From Larix kaempferi (Eukaryota; Streptophyta; Pinopsida; Pinales; Pinaceae), in NCBI GenBank assembly GCA_027924585.1, contig BSBM01001448.1, positions 2,108,001-2,172,000 of the forward strand: a DNA stretch of 64,000 nucleotides. The letters run 5' to 3'. Of this stretch, positions 33,544 to 45,280 are shown one piece after another. Under the pieces are notes generated by a model. That model was not told where the DNA came from and did not search any database. It saw only the letters and a list, made by a program, of their open reading frames with translations. Position 1 is the first letter of the stretch. Every line of letters starts with the position of its first letter. The translations under genes were made by a program, and so were the position numbers.

Positions 33544-35007
33544 TGTTGGGGCCAAGGTCGCAGCTATAGTAAAAGCTGCGAATTTTGGGAAAAATCACGA
33601 GTATGGAAGGAAAGTGCTAATTTTGGGACAAGCACTAAGTTTTGGGTAAGAAGGAGACGGTGCGCAGTACGGTGCCAGACGGATGATCTCAGCGCAGATC
33701 ATGGACCGGAAATTGCGGAGATCGCGCGCACGTCATCAAAGAATGAAGGTGGCTCAGCTACCATAATAAATAAAGGCGATGGAGTAGAGGGCTTAGCTAC
33801 CCTCATTTAAAGGCTTAGTACAGAAGTTATGGTTGCTCGGATCAAGGAGGAGCAACGGACCAGAGCATTGAAGGCGAAGGACGATCTCCCATACCCACAA
33901 TCTGCGCCGGAATTCACGGAGCCTGCAGGAAGCGGCGACGTGACTGCAAGCGACGCCTACAGTACACCTAGCCATGTGCGTGGTTAGGGTTTTTGGGAAT
34001 CACTGTTGGGAAAGGCCCACAGTTTTGTAAAGGTGTGACCGTCATGGCTACCTATATAGATGAATCATTGTAATGGGTAGAGGGTTCTTCCTCCCTTCCT
34101 TCTGTTCCTTCCTTTTGGAGAGTTAGAGAGTTGGACACTAGACTGTTAGAGAGCCAGTCTAAAGGATAGATCATGTGTTGATTATCCTTCACTGTAATTT
34201 CTACCCGGTGTGTAGAACTAGAGAGAGGAAATCGGATAGCCGAGGAGCTAATCCCTGAGTTGCCAGACAGTCTGAGTCGACGTCTGTGCCTTTGTAATCT
34301 CCATAGAGAGGAGAAAGCTTGAGAGAAGGGCTCCCAGCTGTGTGCGTGGAGTTTCCTGTAAGATCTAAGGCTGCAGCTGTGTGCGCAGCATATTGTATGA
34401 CTCTATCATTTTCTGGTTAATATAACGCTCCCGTGGATGTGGTTTTCCTCGAGGGGATGAGCTTCACTTATGTCTTCTTGTTATAATGTTTGCGTGAATG
34501 ATAACTATTTAGAGTTCATTATTTGTGTATGCAAGACTTCTGTCTTATCTTTGTGACTGTTTGAGCAAGTTGGAAAGATCCTTTGATAACTAGAAGTGTC
34601 TTAAGTACTAAAGAGGTAGTAACGCACGGTCGCTGCGGCGAGAGCAGACTGCGTTACTGCGCTAGATGTGAAGGGCGAGGAAGTGTTCAGCGCGTCGACC
34701 CAAGGGATAGTTGCCTGCTGCGTTAGAGAGAAGAAACTGCGCAGTAGACCTGCCAAGGAAGGGACCCACGCAGCTGCGGCGAGCGGCCTGCGGGAAGGTC
34801 CGACCGCCGATTTCACAGGAACCATTCAAGGAAGAGCCATCTCCGCGTCACCCCGGTTAAGGAAACCTGATTCCTTAACCCCCCCATAGCCACTTCGGGT
34901 GAGACCTCGAGCTGCCGCGCAGCTCGTTGCCGAGAGGGCCAGTGCGCCAAGGGGTTTTGTTGCTGCGCTTCATTAAAACCCGGGTCTGCCCAGAAAAGCA
35001 GCCAACA
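33544..35007 (+). repeat. 3' LTR of element G
   Basis: Same length (1464 bp) and ends as the 5' LTR, offset 12,022 bp. Differences seen: T for G at 33888, A for G at 33953 and G for A at 34752. The TATA box copy is at 34052-34059. Confidence 0.95.
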
Positions 35008-35012
35008 CCCTA
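35008..35012. repeat. Right TSD of element G
   Basis: CCCTA directly after the 3' LTR, identical to 21517-21521. Removing G and one copy rejoins the copia B leader (...AAACCCTAATCTAG...). Confidence 0.95.
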
Positions 35013-35091
35013 ATCTAGCTCCAGATCTAGTTTTCAGCAAATCAAGTGGTAAGACCTAAGTCTTTTATTTCCATTTGAGTTTCTCATTAGG

Positions 35092-36657
35092 ATGTCTCAC
35101 CACACCAAGCTTGAGGATAAGCTTGAAGGATCTGACAACTTCCAAGCATGGAAGCATATGATTGGGTTAATCCTAGAAGAGAATGATTTGGACACCTACA
35201 TAAAAGAAGAGGTTCCAGTTCCAAAGGGAGATGAGGCTAAGGCCTTACACAAGAAGAACTTGGTCAAAGCCAAGAGAATCATTATTGATTCTATAAAATA
35301 CCATCTCATACCCCATGTGTCTTCTCTAAAGAAACTTAAGGAGATGTTTGACTCATTGACCAAGTTGTTTGAAGGAAAGTATATAAATTGGAAGATGACT
35401 TTGTGGAACCAATTGAAAGGGGTAAAGTTACAGACTGGAGATACCATTCAATTCTACTTTACTAAGGTCTCTCAAATCAAGGAACAACTTGAAGTTGTGG
35501 ATGAAGTAGTGGAGAATGGAGAAATTGTCATGATGACATTGAATGGCCTACCTAGGTCATGGGACTCTTTCATCCGAAGTATTTGTGCAAGAAAGACATT
35601 GATCTCTTTCAGGAGACTATGGGAGGAATGTTCACAAGAAGAAGCTAGACTTGTGGCCTGGGAAGAAAAGATGGGAAGTGAAGACCAAGCTCTCACTGCT
35701 CACACCAAAAGAAGTAAGTTCAAGAGGGAGAAACCTAATACTAGGAAATCTTCTCACCATCATCAAAGGGAGAACTTTAAGAAAGACACCTCTCATGGTA
35801 AATGCTTCACATGTAATGAGAAGGGACACTTTTCCCGAGATTGTCCAAAGAACAAAAGAGACTTCAACAATAGTCAGAAGAAGAACAACAAAAAAATATA
35901 TCATGCTCATGCTGCTGAGGATGATGAGCCTCCCAGGAAGAAGGCTAGAGAAGAAAGTGAAGATTCTTCAAGTGATGATGAATATGTTCTAATGTCTTCT
36001 CTCACAAGTACTGTTACACATGGGTGTAATGATTGGCTTATTGATAGTGGGGATTCTAAACATATGTCAGGATTCAAAGAATCTCTTATGGACCTATCTG
36101 AACAAGACTCACCTCATAAGGTGAAACTTGGGGATGACTATCAATACCCTATAAAAGGAAGTGGTGAAGCCTTCTACAAGCTAGACTCTGGGAAGTATTT
36201 GAAGATGCAATATGATCTATATGTAATTGGACTCACGAAGAATCTTCTCTCCATTTCATCTTTGGATGCAAAAGGGAAAAGAGTTGCATTTGTGGATGGC
36301 CAAGTACTTATGTGGCCAAAAGGTAAGACCATAGATGATGCCATAGTGATTGGAGAGCAAGAGGGAGGATTGTACAAATTGAAGGGACAACCTGAACATG
36401 CCATGGTACATGAATCCATGGAACCAAGTGAACTTTGGCATATAAGGCTTGCTCATGTGCACTATAGGGAACTACCAATTGCAAGCAAATTAGCAGAAGG
36501 TCTTCCTGAAATCCAGTCAAAGCATGATGGTGTTTGCAAAGGATGTGCAAAAGGAAAGAACACAAAGAAGGCATTTCCAAGCAGTGAAAGCAAAGTAAAA
36601 GGAACTTGGAGATTATCCACTCTGATGTATGCAGACCAATGTCATCCAATTCTCTGA
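35092..36657 (+). pseudogene. Copia B gag-pol, N-terminal 521 codons (gag, protease, pre-integrase)
   Basis: Typical plant Ty1/copia layout. Gag domain at residues ~1-230 (MSHHTKLEDKLEGSDNFQAW start, then a helical UBN2-type region); one zinc knuckle CFTCNEKGHFSRDC near 240; an acidic Ser-rich spacer; a retropepsin-like site LIDSG near 315; a GAG-pre-integrase region with an H-x3-H...C-x2-C finger (LWHIRLAH to CKGCAKGK) near 445-485. The start ATG is 85 bp after the rejoined leader. A frameshift near 36600 moves the integrase core into another frame, so the polyprotein is broken. As copia elements go, it is otherwise well preserved, which suggests copia B is not very old. Confidence 0.85.
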
Positions 36658-36905
36658 GTGGGTATGTATATTATGTTTCTTTCATTGATGATTTCTCTAG
36701 GAAGACTTGGGTTTATTTATTGAAGAACAAAGATGAAGTGTTTGACAAGTTCAAGGAATTCAAAGTCTTAATAGAAAATCAAACCGATAAGAAGATCAAG
36801 ACATTTAGATCCGACAATGGCGAAGAATTCAATTCATGGGACTTCAAGAAGTTGTGCAGTGATTCAGGGATTAAGAGGGAGTTGATCACTCCTTCCATCA
36901 AATTT
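36606..36905 (+). pseudogene. Copia B integrase core fragment, truncated
   Basis: Continues the copia polyprotein in a shifted frame. The first catalytic Asp (HSDVC, FIDDFSRKTW) and the second (FRSDNGEEF) are visible. The frame then reaches GIKRELITPS and stops matching: the part carrying the catalytic Glu, all of RT and RNase H, and the 3' LTR are gone. The join is to the ~145-bp repeat also seen at 19933. Confidence 0.85.
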
Positions 36906-37043
36906 GAGCAGGACCTCATATATTCTCTAACGAGAGAACTTTTCCTTGTGGTGTTAGAACTGAGCCCTCAAGAGATTCGATGAGGGGATGCTAAGTAATG
37001 AGTTGCAGAGTAAGACTGTCTTATTCCTGCTGAGTGCAGAGAC
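36902..37043 (+). repeat. ~145-bp direct repeat, right copy
   Basis: Right partner of 19933-20081, beginning exactly where the copia B integrase is truncated. Immediately after it a 27-bp piece (GACTGTCTTATTCCTG...GAGTGC) is duplicated. The pair brackets the copia B plus G block. Confidence 0.8.
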
Positions 37044-39112
37044 TGTCTTATTCCTGTTGAGTGCCTTTTCTCATTAAGGCACTGAATTGCCCATGCATCT
37101 TCCGTGTGTTGGCCTATTTACTCGAGATACTAACCTTGCAAACTCCTGTTTTTCTATAGTTTTTAATTTTAAGGAAAAGATCCTAGATATCCCAGCTTAA
37201 ATTAGTGTTTTCAAGAAATGTACATCTAAGTGAAAACTGATAAATTATATCAATTTATAACATTGCCACAATGCTAACTAGTCAATCAAAGGAGACGGTG
37301 ACTCATAAAGTAAATTGGGAATTGTCAGGCTTGTCTGTGTAACTAGTCAATCCCTACTTGTTTCTTCAACAATCCCTACATTAGTATAACAAGAATGTCT
37401 TCCTGCAGTTGCAGGTGTTATCGTATTAGGCATTAGTTGATGCAGAATGCCTGATGGACCTCAACTATGTCCACCAAACGCAGTGGGACAAGTCTTCTTG
37501 TAAATGAGGCATTATCGGCGATAGTGATAACCAATGATGTCAGATACTATTGAGCTTGATCGATGTACAATTACCTTAGTCATTGAAGGATTCTATGTAT
37601 AATTGCCAGTTATCTCTTGCAAATTGCTATGAAGTCAGTCCTCTTTCATTTACAATGTAACACAGGGTTATAATTGTTTTAGTGAGAAGGCTAGGATTAC
37701 TATATAAATTTTAATTACAATGTAATGGAGGGTTATAATTGTTTTTAGTGAGAGGGTTATATGTACTGCTAGTTGCAGGTAGATTAATGGTAATGACATT
37801 GGCCTGATCCTGCTGAGAAGGTATAATTGGAGATTTTATATTCACCAATGCATTCACAACTTTCTTACTGAAATCCTGATCTCATCAGTTTGGTTTTCAA
37901 CTACCTCCACCTGCTTGTTGCTCTCATCAAATGGTAACAGTAGTGGTCGGTGATAGTAAAGTGTAGACATCAAACATACATACTAGTAAATTTATAAACG
38001 GTTGAAATAAATGATAGATTTTTATTGTAGTTTTTCCCTTCTATCCAGATGATAGAGCATAGTGATTATCTTAGTAGGTGAAAGCCTGTAGTAACCAGGA
38101 ACACCCTCGTTTTATGTATCAACGACTCTACACACATAATTGACTCATGAATTGCTTTCATTCTTGCTAGGGAAATCATTGAATATATTAAGAGCAAACA
38201 AATTTCTATCTCTATATCGAATGCAACGTGCAAAGATTGATCACCCGTGGTCTCCATGGATGAATGCAAATTTTTATTAAGAAGTAATGATACTATACTG
38301 GACTGACATGCCATAAACATTATGGGTGAATATCCAAAGATATAATGTAGATAAGGATGGTACACACTACTCGAATTCATATTTTTTTTAAGTAGGGTGC
38401 ACCCGAATTAACGAGACCGCAGGTTGTGTTCAAAGTCCACCAACACTATTAGGAGTTTGTATAATTTCTATACTTGTACTAGTTTTGATACGGTGGTTGT
38501 ATTGAAACTTTAAAATTTCATATGATTCTTATACTTTTGATAGCTTCTACCAGGTGGTCCCATTGAGATAATGTTTTTGGTAACTTTTGAGAAGAAAAAA
38601 CGTTAGTAGCCTTTGTTGTGGCCCTTGTTGTTTATGCTACATTGTTTGAGCTATATTTACCTATGCTCTTGTTGCCATCATCACCCTTTAAAAGGAACAT
38701 GCTACATTATTTCAGTAGTTGCATGTTGTTATTATTTTTAATTCGTGGCTTGCCATGGGGATGGCAATCCTGTCACAACCTTTTTTTTAATCACAACTCA
38801 TTTTTAAAGCAATCGTGACCTTTGCAAGTTGTGTCATTTTTTGTTATGGTCATGGTCAAATTAACCACAACTCATTGTGCCACGGTTGTGATATGCCCTT
38901 TCTTGACCATGTTTCCATGAGGTTGTCAATGCTATTATAGTGCCTTGTCTTTTGAACAGTAAAGACATTCAGTCAAATTGCATATTGACCAAATTTCTCT
39001 AGAACCTATTTTAGATTATGATCTCTCACTATATATGATAAAGTACCTTATTAAGGACAAAGGTTCACTGGGATTAACTTGGTCTCTTGGACATGTGCTA
39101 AACCTTTTTATT
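37044..39112. other. AT-rich intergenic stretch, no gene
   Basis: About 2 kb without a conserved protein, RNA gene or clear element edge. Short related phrases recur (for example TACAATGTAAnnnAGGGTTATAATTGTTTT at 37655 and 37720), suggesting local duplication. The 104- and 66-codon ORFs have no coding character. Confidence 0.45.
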
Positions 39113-39129
39113 AACAAAGTGAAACCAAT

Positions 39130-39340
39130 AAGAGCACATGAGTGGGCCTAATGGTGAAGAACATGAGTGATCTCTATGGATTGTGATAAGGCTTGAAGGG
39201 TAGGCGACCCTTGGGATAGAGGCTCACCCTGATGGGATTCAGGACATCTCAATCCATGTTGAATCACAAGTTATTGGTATATCTGGCTTGCGGGTTGTTC
39301 GATATACCCTTGGGAGGTTGTTGTTCCCATGGTAAAAAAA
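39130..39340 (+). mobile_element. SINE-like retroposon with 17-bp TSD and poly(A)
   Basis: A 211-bp insert is flanked by perfect direct repeats AACAAAGTGAAACCAAT at 39113-39129 and 39341-39357, and ends in a 7-A tail. Long variable TSDs plus a 3' A tail are the signature of LINE-mediated retroposition. The length suits a plant SINE. Near the start is AGTGGGCCTAATGGTG, faintly like a pol III A box; the B box is not convincing. It could instead be a very short processed RNA copy. No ORF. Confidence 0.8.
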
Positions 39341-39357
39341 AACAAAGTGAAACCAAT

Positions 39358-40297
39358 TCTAAGAGGTGAAAAACCTTCCCTTAAGAGTTATATTGAAACT
39401 TGGATTATTTGCATGATGACACCCCCATCCTAACCATCAAGATACATTCTAACAAAGTAGATGAAATGCTATTGATTAGATATTTATGATATATTAAATG
39501 AATGTTGACATATGTAATATCCAAATTATATACATAATATTATTAAATGTAGTTTTATGACAAAAATGAAATGATGCTTTTATGTATGTATAAGTACATT
39601 TAAGTATTCTTATTAAGGTCATTTGAGAACTAAAATATATTGTTCAAGGAAAATTCAAAACTAAGAATGTGTAATGTATTTACGAAGGAATCTATGCCAA
39701 CTACCCTTTCATATTATATTTAGTGCAAAGTTAACCACTATCTTTGCACCAAAAATTTTAGTCATTTGATCTTTCAATCAAAGAACATTGATTCAGGTTT
39801 GGTGTGTTGTCAGTTTTATCCACATACAATGGATAATATTTCATAGGAGCTGAGGTCGCCAAAGTGGTTAAGGTCACTAGATCAAAGCATTTCCAATAGA
39901 TTCTCCCTTCAATAATACCTTCTTGTCATTCCTCCTAATGCATCCCTTCTCTGGCATTAGCAGGTGGCAATGTCGAGGACATTGCCACCTCGTGGCTCTT
40001 GTTATTTTGATAAAAGAGTTAATATGTTTACTCACCCATTAAAATTGGAAATTAATATTGTTCTATGACTTGTAAGGGAGAGGTGGAGTATAATATAGAT
40101 TATATTGTTTGCTTCTACTATAATTGGTTTATAATGAGGAAATTATGGCCATGCAATCCATTGATGATGGGTCTTGAATACAAATTTTGTTGGATGGCTA
40201 GATATCTATAAAATATCGATTTGTTGGTGTTTCCCTTGGCTTTAGGATGGGATTCCCACCTACACATTCTCCATGTGGAGTGAAAACTTTTGGGCGA
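39358..40297. other. Intergenic stretch, nothing recognised
   Basis: AT-rich, with no conserved coding, no repeat edges and no RNA gene that I can support. Confidence 0.4.
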
Positions 40298-40699
40298 CAG
40301 ACAAATCTCATAATTTTGTACCATTCCCACATAACTTGTACATCTTGATATCCACATGACTGAAAATAATTGTATAGCTTCAAGAATCACACCCTGCGCA
40401 TCTAATAATATAAAATTCCTATTAGTTATTCCATCTCCCACAACATAATAATATATATTTCCATCCAAAAAGATTTCATTGATCTAAGGAATAACCCCAT
40501 ATATTTGCACAAAATCCTATATACATTAAATTAAAGGGCCAGACTCATTGATACAAATTTCCAACTTAATATTGATCATAGGACTCTCATATCAACATTG
40601 AAAACAATAAAATCCATCAAAAATACCTTCCAAACTACTATAGCATGCAATCAATCTCAAATATGTGCATCCAAATAACAACTTTTAGGTGAGAGACAA

Positions 40700-40979
40700 T
40701 GATACAAACCATTACACCAAAACCCCGAGGTGTTAGTGAAGGCCACCTATTAGGACCTTAACATACCACCATGCTTCACAATCCAGACTCTGGGATGGAT
40801 GTGCACCCATACGGTGGTGTCCCCTTTGAGCCATACAAGCCTCAGATGAACACTGCAATGCCGATGTTTCCACCCACTCTGTGACTCGAACCTAGGTGGA
40901 GGCTCTGATACCAGATGATACGAACCGTTACACCAAAACCCCGAGGTGTTAGTGAAGGCCTCCTATTAGGATCTTAACA
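40700..40979 (-). mobile_element. TRIM/SMART-like miniature LTR element, 280 bp
   Basis: Two 64-bp terminal direct repeats (40700-40763 and 40916-40979; four mismatches seen) with plus-strand edges TGATAC and TTAACA. On the minus strand the right copy is followed after two bases by TGGTATCAGAGC (40913-40902), the initiator-Met primer-binding site. The internal region is 152 bp and non-coding. This is the diagnostic anatomy of TRIM/SMART elements, which move only with enzymes from a partner. Flanks read GACAA (40695-40699) and AACAA (40980-40984), a TSD with one mismatch. Confidence 0.88.
40902..40913 (-). other. Primer-binding site of the TRIM
   Basis: Minus strand TGGTATCAGAGC, two bases inside the right terminal repeat. 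It fixes the minus orientation. Confidence 0.9.
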
Positions 40980-41793
40980 AACAAATCTCATAATTCTGTA
41001 CCATTTCCCACATAATTTGTACATATGTATATCCACATGACTGAACATCATTGTATAGCTTCAAGAGTCACACCCTGTGCACCGAAAATATAGAATCTCT
41101 ATTAGTTATTCCATCTCCCACAACATAATAGTTTCCATTCCAAACAAAAAGATTTCATTGATCTAAGGAAATAACCCTAGATATTTGCACAAAATCCTAT
41201 ATACATTAAATTAAAGGGCCAGACTCATTCATACAAATTTTCAACTTATTATTGATCATATGACTCTCATATCAACATTGAAAACAATAAAATCCATCGA
41301 AAATACCTTCCAAACTACTATAGCATACAATCAATCTCAAGTATGTGCATCCAGATAACACTCAAGGTAGTGTCAATAAGAACTAGGTTCATCAAATGTC
41401 AAATGACCATTGATAACACCCAAGGAAGTGTTAAAAGGATCTAGGTTCATCAGGTATATCAAAAAAATACCTCTAAAGCATGAATTACATTCAATTCCCA
41501 ACCCCAAGGTCCACCATCTCAAAATAAAAACTGTCAATAGATGCTTGGAAACTAGCAATAGACAAGAAGAGTCCAAGACCCTCAACTCTCAATCTGCAAA
41601 CACAAATCTAGTCATGATAGATCTATTGTTGCACATTCTCTAGATTCATGACCATAAAGTTATTCCATTAGTAAAATATTAATAAAACATCTACTCAATT
41701 ACATTATGTGAAACAAGAACTAAGTGAACAACTTTACCATGTAGTCCCCTTAAGAGTAGATGATTTGAAATGTGCCCTGTGATTTAGGGGTGA

Positions 41794-42862
41794 GTGAATT
41801 GTTCATCAGCATGTACTGCATACCTCCTAACCCATATTGAGAACATGGATGCTAGCTATATACAACATAATCACTACATTGAGAGGCACTTGAGTGAGTG
41901 TTTTCCAGAACAACACAATTACTCATTCGATAATCGTTCAATAATTATTGTCGATGATTTGGGTCAAGTCCCACTTGGGATGGAAAAACCTCTATATGCA
42001 AGAGCAAGTTTGGGGAATTTTTTATGGACATACTTTACCACTATAATCATTTTGGAAATAGTCTTCCATCAAAGGGGCACTAATGCCACCCAACTTTGTT
42101 TTCGACAGTTATTCATAAACATTCACAATGCTCCACCAACCTTGGAAGACTAGATCCTCCTCCATTCTAGGACTAATAGATTCTTTTCAATAGAGGAGAG
42201 CTCAAAATTTGACACAACAATCCATCTATTTGCAATGAACATTCTTGAAAACAATCATAACAAATACTTTCTCCAAGAATTGGCTATTCCTATTATACAA
42301 TCTATTGCAAATTTCACCAATGGTTTACATGCATAGAAAAATGTTGACCATCAATTAGAAAAAGAAATATTGATATGTGTGGGGTAGTGAGTAATGTTAT
42401 ATTGTAATTTATGGGTTCAATTAGGATTAGTAAATGGTTCAGTTGGAGTGGTCATGCAAACTGTATGCACACCTATATATATCCCTCCTAAGTTGACAAC
42501 CTATGTTGTTGTGGCATTTCATAAATACATTTTCCCTCCATGGGACCAATATCAACCAAATCACATACAAATTCCACCCATAAATTGATGTAACAAGAAA
42601 CAAATCCTCTCATAATGGCTTGGGAATTAAATATCCATAAATTCCAAGGATTGACATTAACAAGGTCAACCATTGGCATTGGTAACACTAAACGTCAAGG
42701 ATTGACCTTCACGAAAATGTCACGTACTACAACATTAGAAGGAATGTGAATTGCACCTTTATTATCCTTCTACCACTATGCAAAGATGAAACACACTTCA
42801 TATGTCACACATTGAAAAAGGAAGAGGCACACCTTCATTCTTTGTCCCTTTCACACATAAAA
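41794..42862 (+). pseudogene. Pif1-family helicase pseudogene, C-terminal half
   Basis: Several frames together trace the C-terminal half of a Pif1-like DNA helicase. In order: SIIIVDDLGQVPLG (Walker B region), FHQRGTNATQLCFRQL and PPTLED, NRFFSIEESSKFDTTIHLFA, NLWVQLGLVNGSVGVV, YVVVAFHKYIFPPWD, then NIHKFQGLTL (usual IHKSQGLT, motif V), RQGLTF and SRTTTLEGM (motif VI). The Walker A half is not found upstream. There are internal stops and frameshifts. In plants such sequences come from Helitron helicases or from stand-alone Pif1 copies spread by transposons; no Helitron ends or Rep domain are seen, so I leave the source open. Non-functional. Confidence 0.85.
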
Positions 42863-42964
42863 TTACAACCCTCAATGTGTGCACTTCCCCTACCAAATGA
42901 AAATACCAATGTTCATTGCCAATATAATTAGACCTTGTGGATCCACTACTATGTACCTAACCCC

Positions 42965-43261
42965 CAATCTCTCTCTCTCTCTCCATAAACCCCAAACTCT
43001 CTCTCTCTAAGCCACAATATCCCTCTCTCTCTCTAAACCCCTAACCCCTGATCTCTGTCTCTATCTCTGTCTCTCTCTTTAAACCCCTAACCCCCAGTAT
43101 CCCTCTCTCTCTTTAAATCCCTAACTTCCAATCTATCTCTCTCTCTAAACCCCTAAACCCCAATCTCTCTCTCTCTCTATAACTCCCTAAACTTCAATCT
43201 CCCTCTCTCTCTCAACCCATAACCCCCAATATATCTCTCTCTATAAATCCCTAACTTCCAA

Positions 43262-43294
<33 letters not shown>

Positions 43295-43414
43295 ATAAAC
43301 CCCTAACCCTCTATCTCTTTCTCTTTCTCTCTATCTACCTAACCCACAATATCCCTCTCTCTATATCTCTCTAAAACCTAACCCCCAACCCCTCTCTCTC
43401 TCAACCCCTAAGCC

Positions 43415-43445
<31 letters not shown>

Positions 43446-44442
43446 AAACCCCTAACCCTCTCTCTCTTTCTCAATATTTCTCTCTCTCTATCTCCCTAAA
43501 CCACAATCTCCCTCTCTCTATATCTCTCTAAATCCCTAACCCCAACCTCTATATCTCTCTCTCAACCCCTAATCCACAATATCTCTCTCTCTAAACTCAT
43601 AACCCTCTCTCTCTTTCTCAATGTTTCTCTCTCTCTATCTCCCTAAACCACAATATCCCACTCCCCAACCTCTATATCTCTCTCTCAACCCCTAATCCAC
43701 AATCTCTCTCTCTCTAAACTCATAACCCTCTCTCTCTATCTCCCTAAACCACAATATCCCACTCTATAGATCCCTCTAAACCCATGACCCCTAACCTCTC
43801 TCTCTCTCTCTCTCAATATCACTAAGACACAATCTCTTGCTCTCTCACTCTCTCTCTCTAAACCCCTAACCCTCAATATCTCTCTCTATATAAATCCCTA
43901 ACCTCCAATCTCTCTCTCTCTCTCTCTCTCATCTCTCTCTATAAACCCCTAACCCTCTTTCTATTTCTCAATATTTCTCTCTCTATATCCATAACCCACA
44001 TTCTCCATCTCTCTAGATCTCTCTAAACCTTTAACCCCAAACCCCTCTCTCTCCCAACCCTTAAGCCACAATCTCTCTCTGTCTCTCTCTCAATCTTACT
44101 CTCTGTCTATCTCCCTATTCCAAAATCTCTCACTCTCTAGATATTGGTTAGCTTTCGATCAATCATCTAGATATTGGCTAGCTTCTACATCTTTTCCTCC
44201 AAGACTTGACACTCTTTCACATCCGATGTAATATCTCTATCTCCCACAACGCCTAACCCCAGTCTCTCTCACTCTCTAGATACCTAAGCCACAATCTCTC
44301 TCTCTCTATCTCTCTAAATTCCTAAACCCCGATATCTCTCTCCCTCACTCTTTCTAAATCCCTAACACCGAATATCTCTCTTTCTTTTTCTCTCTCTAAA
44401 CCCCTAACCCCCAATCCCTAAGAACCTTTCACCTTTGATACA

Positions 44443-44474
<32 letters not shown>

Positions 44475-44754
44475 TCGAAAACTTTACAGTAGATATTGGT
44501 TAGCTTTTGCATCTTTTCCTTCAAGATTTCATAATCTTTCACATCCGATACAATATCTCTATCTCCCTCAACGCCGAACCTGTGGTCTTTCTCGCTCTTT
44601 AAACCTCTAAGACACAATCTCTCTCTCTCTAAATTGCTAACCCCCAATATCTCTCTCCCTCCCTCTTCCTAAATCCACAAACCCCATTCTTTCTCTTTAT
44701 TTTCTCTCTCTAAACCCCTAACCCCCAATCCCTGAGACACTTTCACGTTTTACA

Positions 44755-44785
<31 letters not shown>

Positions 44786-45075
44786 TTACGGGAATCCAAA
44801 ACTTAATAGTAGATATTAGTCAGCTTATGCATCTTTTCCTTCAATACTTCACACTCTTTTGCATCCGATCCTCTCCCTCTCTCTCACTCTAAACCTGTAA
44901 ACCCCAATATCGCTATCTCTTAATGCCTAATAGGAATCCAAAACTTAATAGTAGATATTGGTCAGCTTCTGCATATTTTCCTTCAATACTTCACGCTCTT
45001 TCGCATCCGACATAATATCTCTATCTCCCTCAATTCCTAACCCGTCATCTCTCTCACTCTCTAAACCCATAAGCC

Positions 45076-45113
<38 letters not shown>

Positions 45114-45234
45114 AATTCCTAACCTCCGATATCTTTCTCCCTCACTCTTTCCAAATACCTAACCCCCAATCTCTCTCTTTCTTTTTCTCTCTCTAAACCC
45201 CTAACCCCCAATCCATGATACCCTTTCACATTTG

Positions 45235-45280
<46 letters not shown>

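Larger units (their letters stand above)
21522..35007 (+). mobile_element. Element G: young, apparently complete Ty3/Gypsy element with extra ORFs
   Basis: 13,486 bp with 1464-bp LTRs at 21522-22985 and 33544-35007, TGTTGG...CCAACA ends and CCCTA target-site duplications. I see only three LTR differences (21866/33888, 21931/33953 and 22730/34752), so the insertion is recent. Inside, in order: a tandem primer-site array, ORF1, an uninterrupted 2029-codon gag-pol, a spacer, and an 835-codon ORF3 ending just before the 3' LTR. The integrase carries no chromodomain, and the protease has the DLG triad known from Athila-like elements, which points to the non-chromoviral clade. It is inserted in the leader of copia B. 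Confidence 0.95.
20304..36903 (+). mobile_element. Copia B, Ty1/copia element split by nested element G
   Basis: A 5' LTR, an initiator-Met primer site and a leader run up to 21521. Element G occupies 21522-35007. The leader resumes at 35008 and gag-pol begins at 35092. The two halves rejoin cleanly at the CCCTA target-site duplication. The element breaks off inside the integrase core near 36903, so RT, RNase H and the 3' LTR are missing from this window. Confidence 0.8.
40298..41362. repeat. ~380-bp segmental duplication flanking a TRIM
   Basis: Positions 40298-40678 and 40981-41362 are diverged copies sharing ACAAATCTCATAATT, CATCTCCCACAACATAATA, AAAGATTTCATTGATCTAAGG and CTATATACATTAAATTAAAG in the same order. 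The TRIM lies between them. A minus ORF of 116 codons (40118-40468) overlaps the first copy; I do not recognise it, and the equivalent in the second copy is broken. Confidence 0.8.

Noticed and set aside
40118-40468. 116-codon minus ORF, considered as an OB-fold/RPA-like remnant linked to the helicase relic
   Set aside because: I could not align it convincingly to any RPA pattern, and the duplicated copy is broken.
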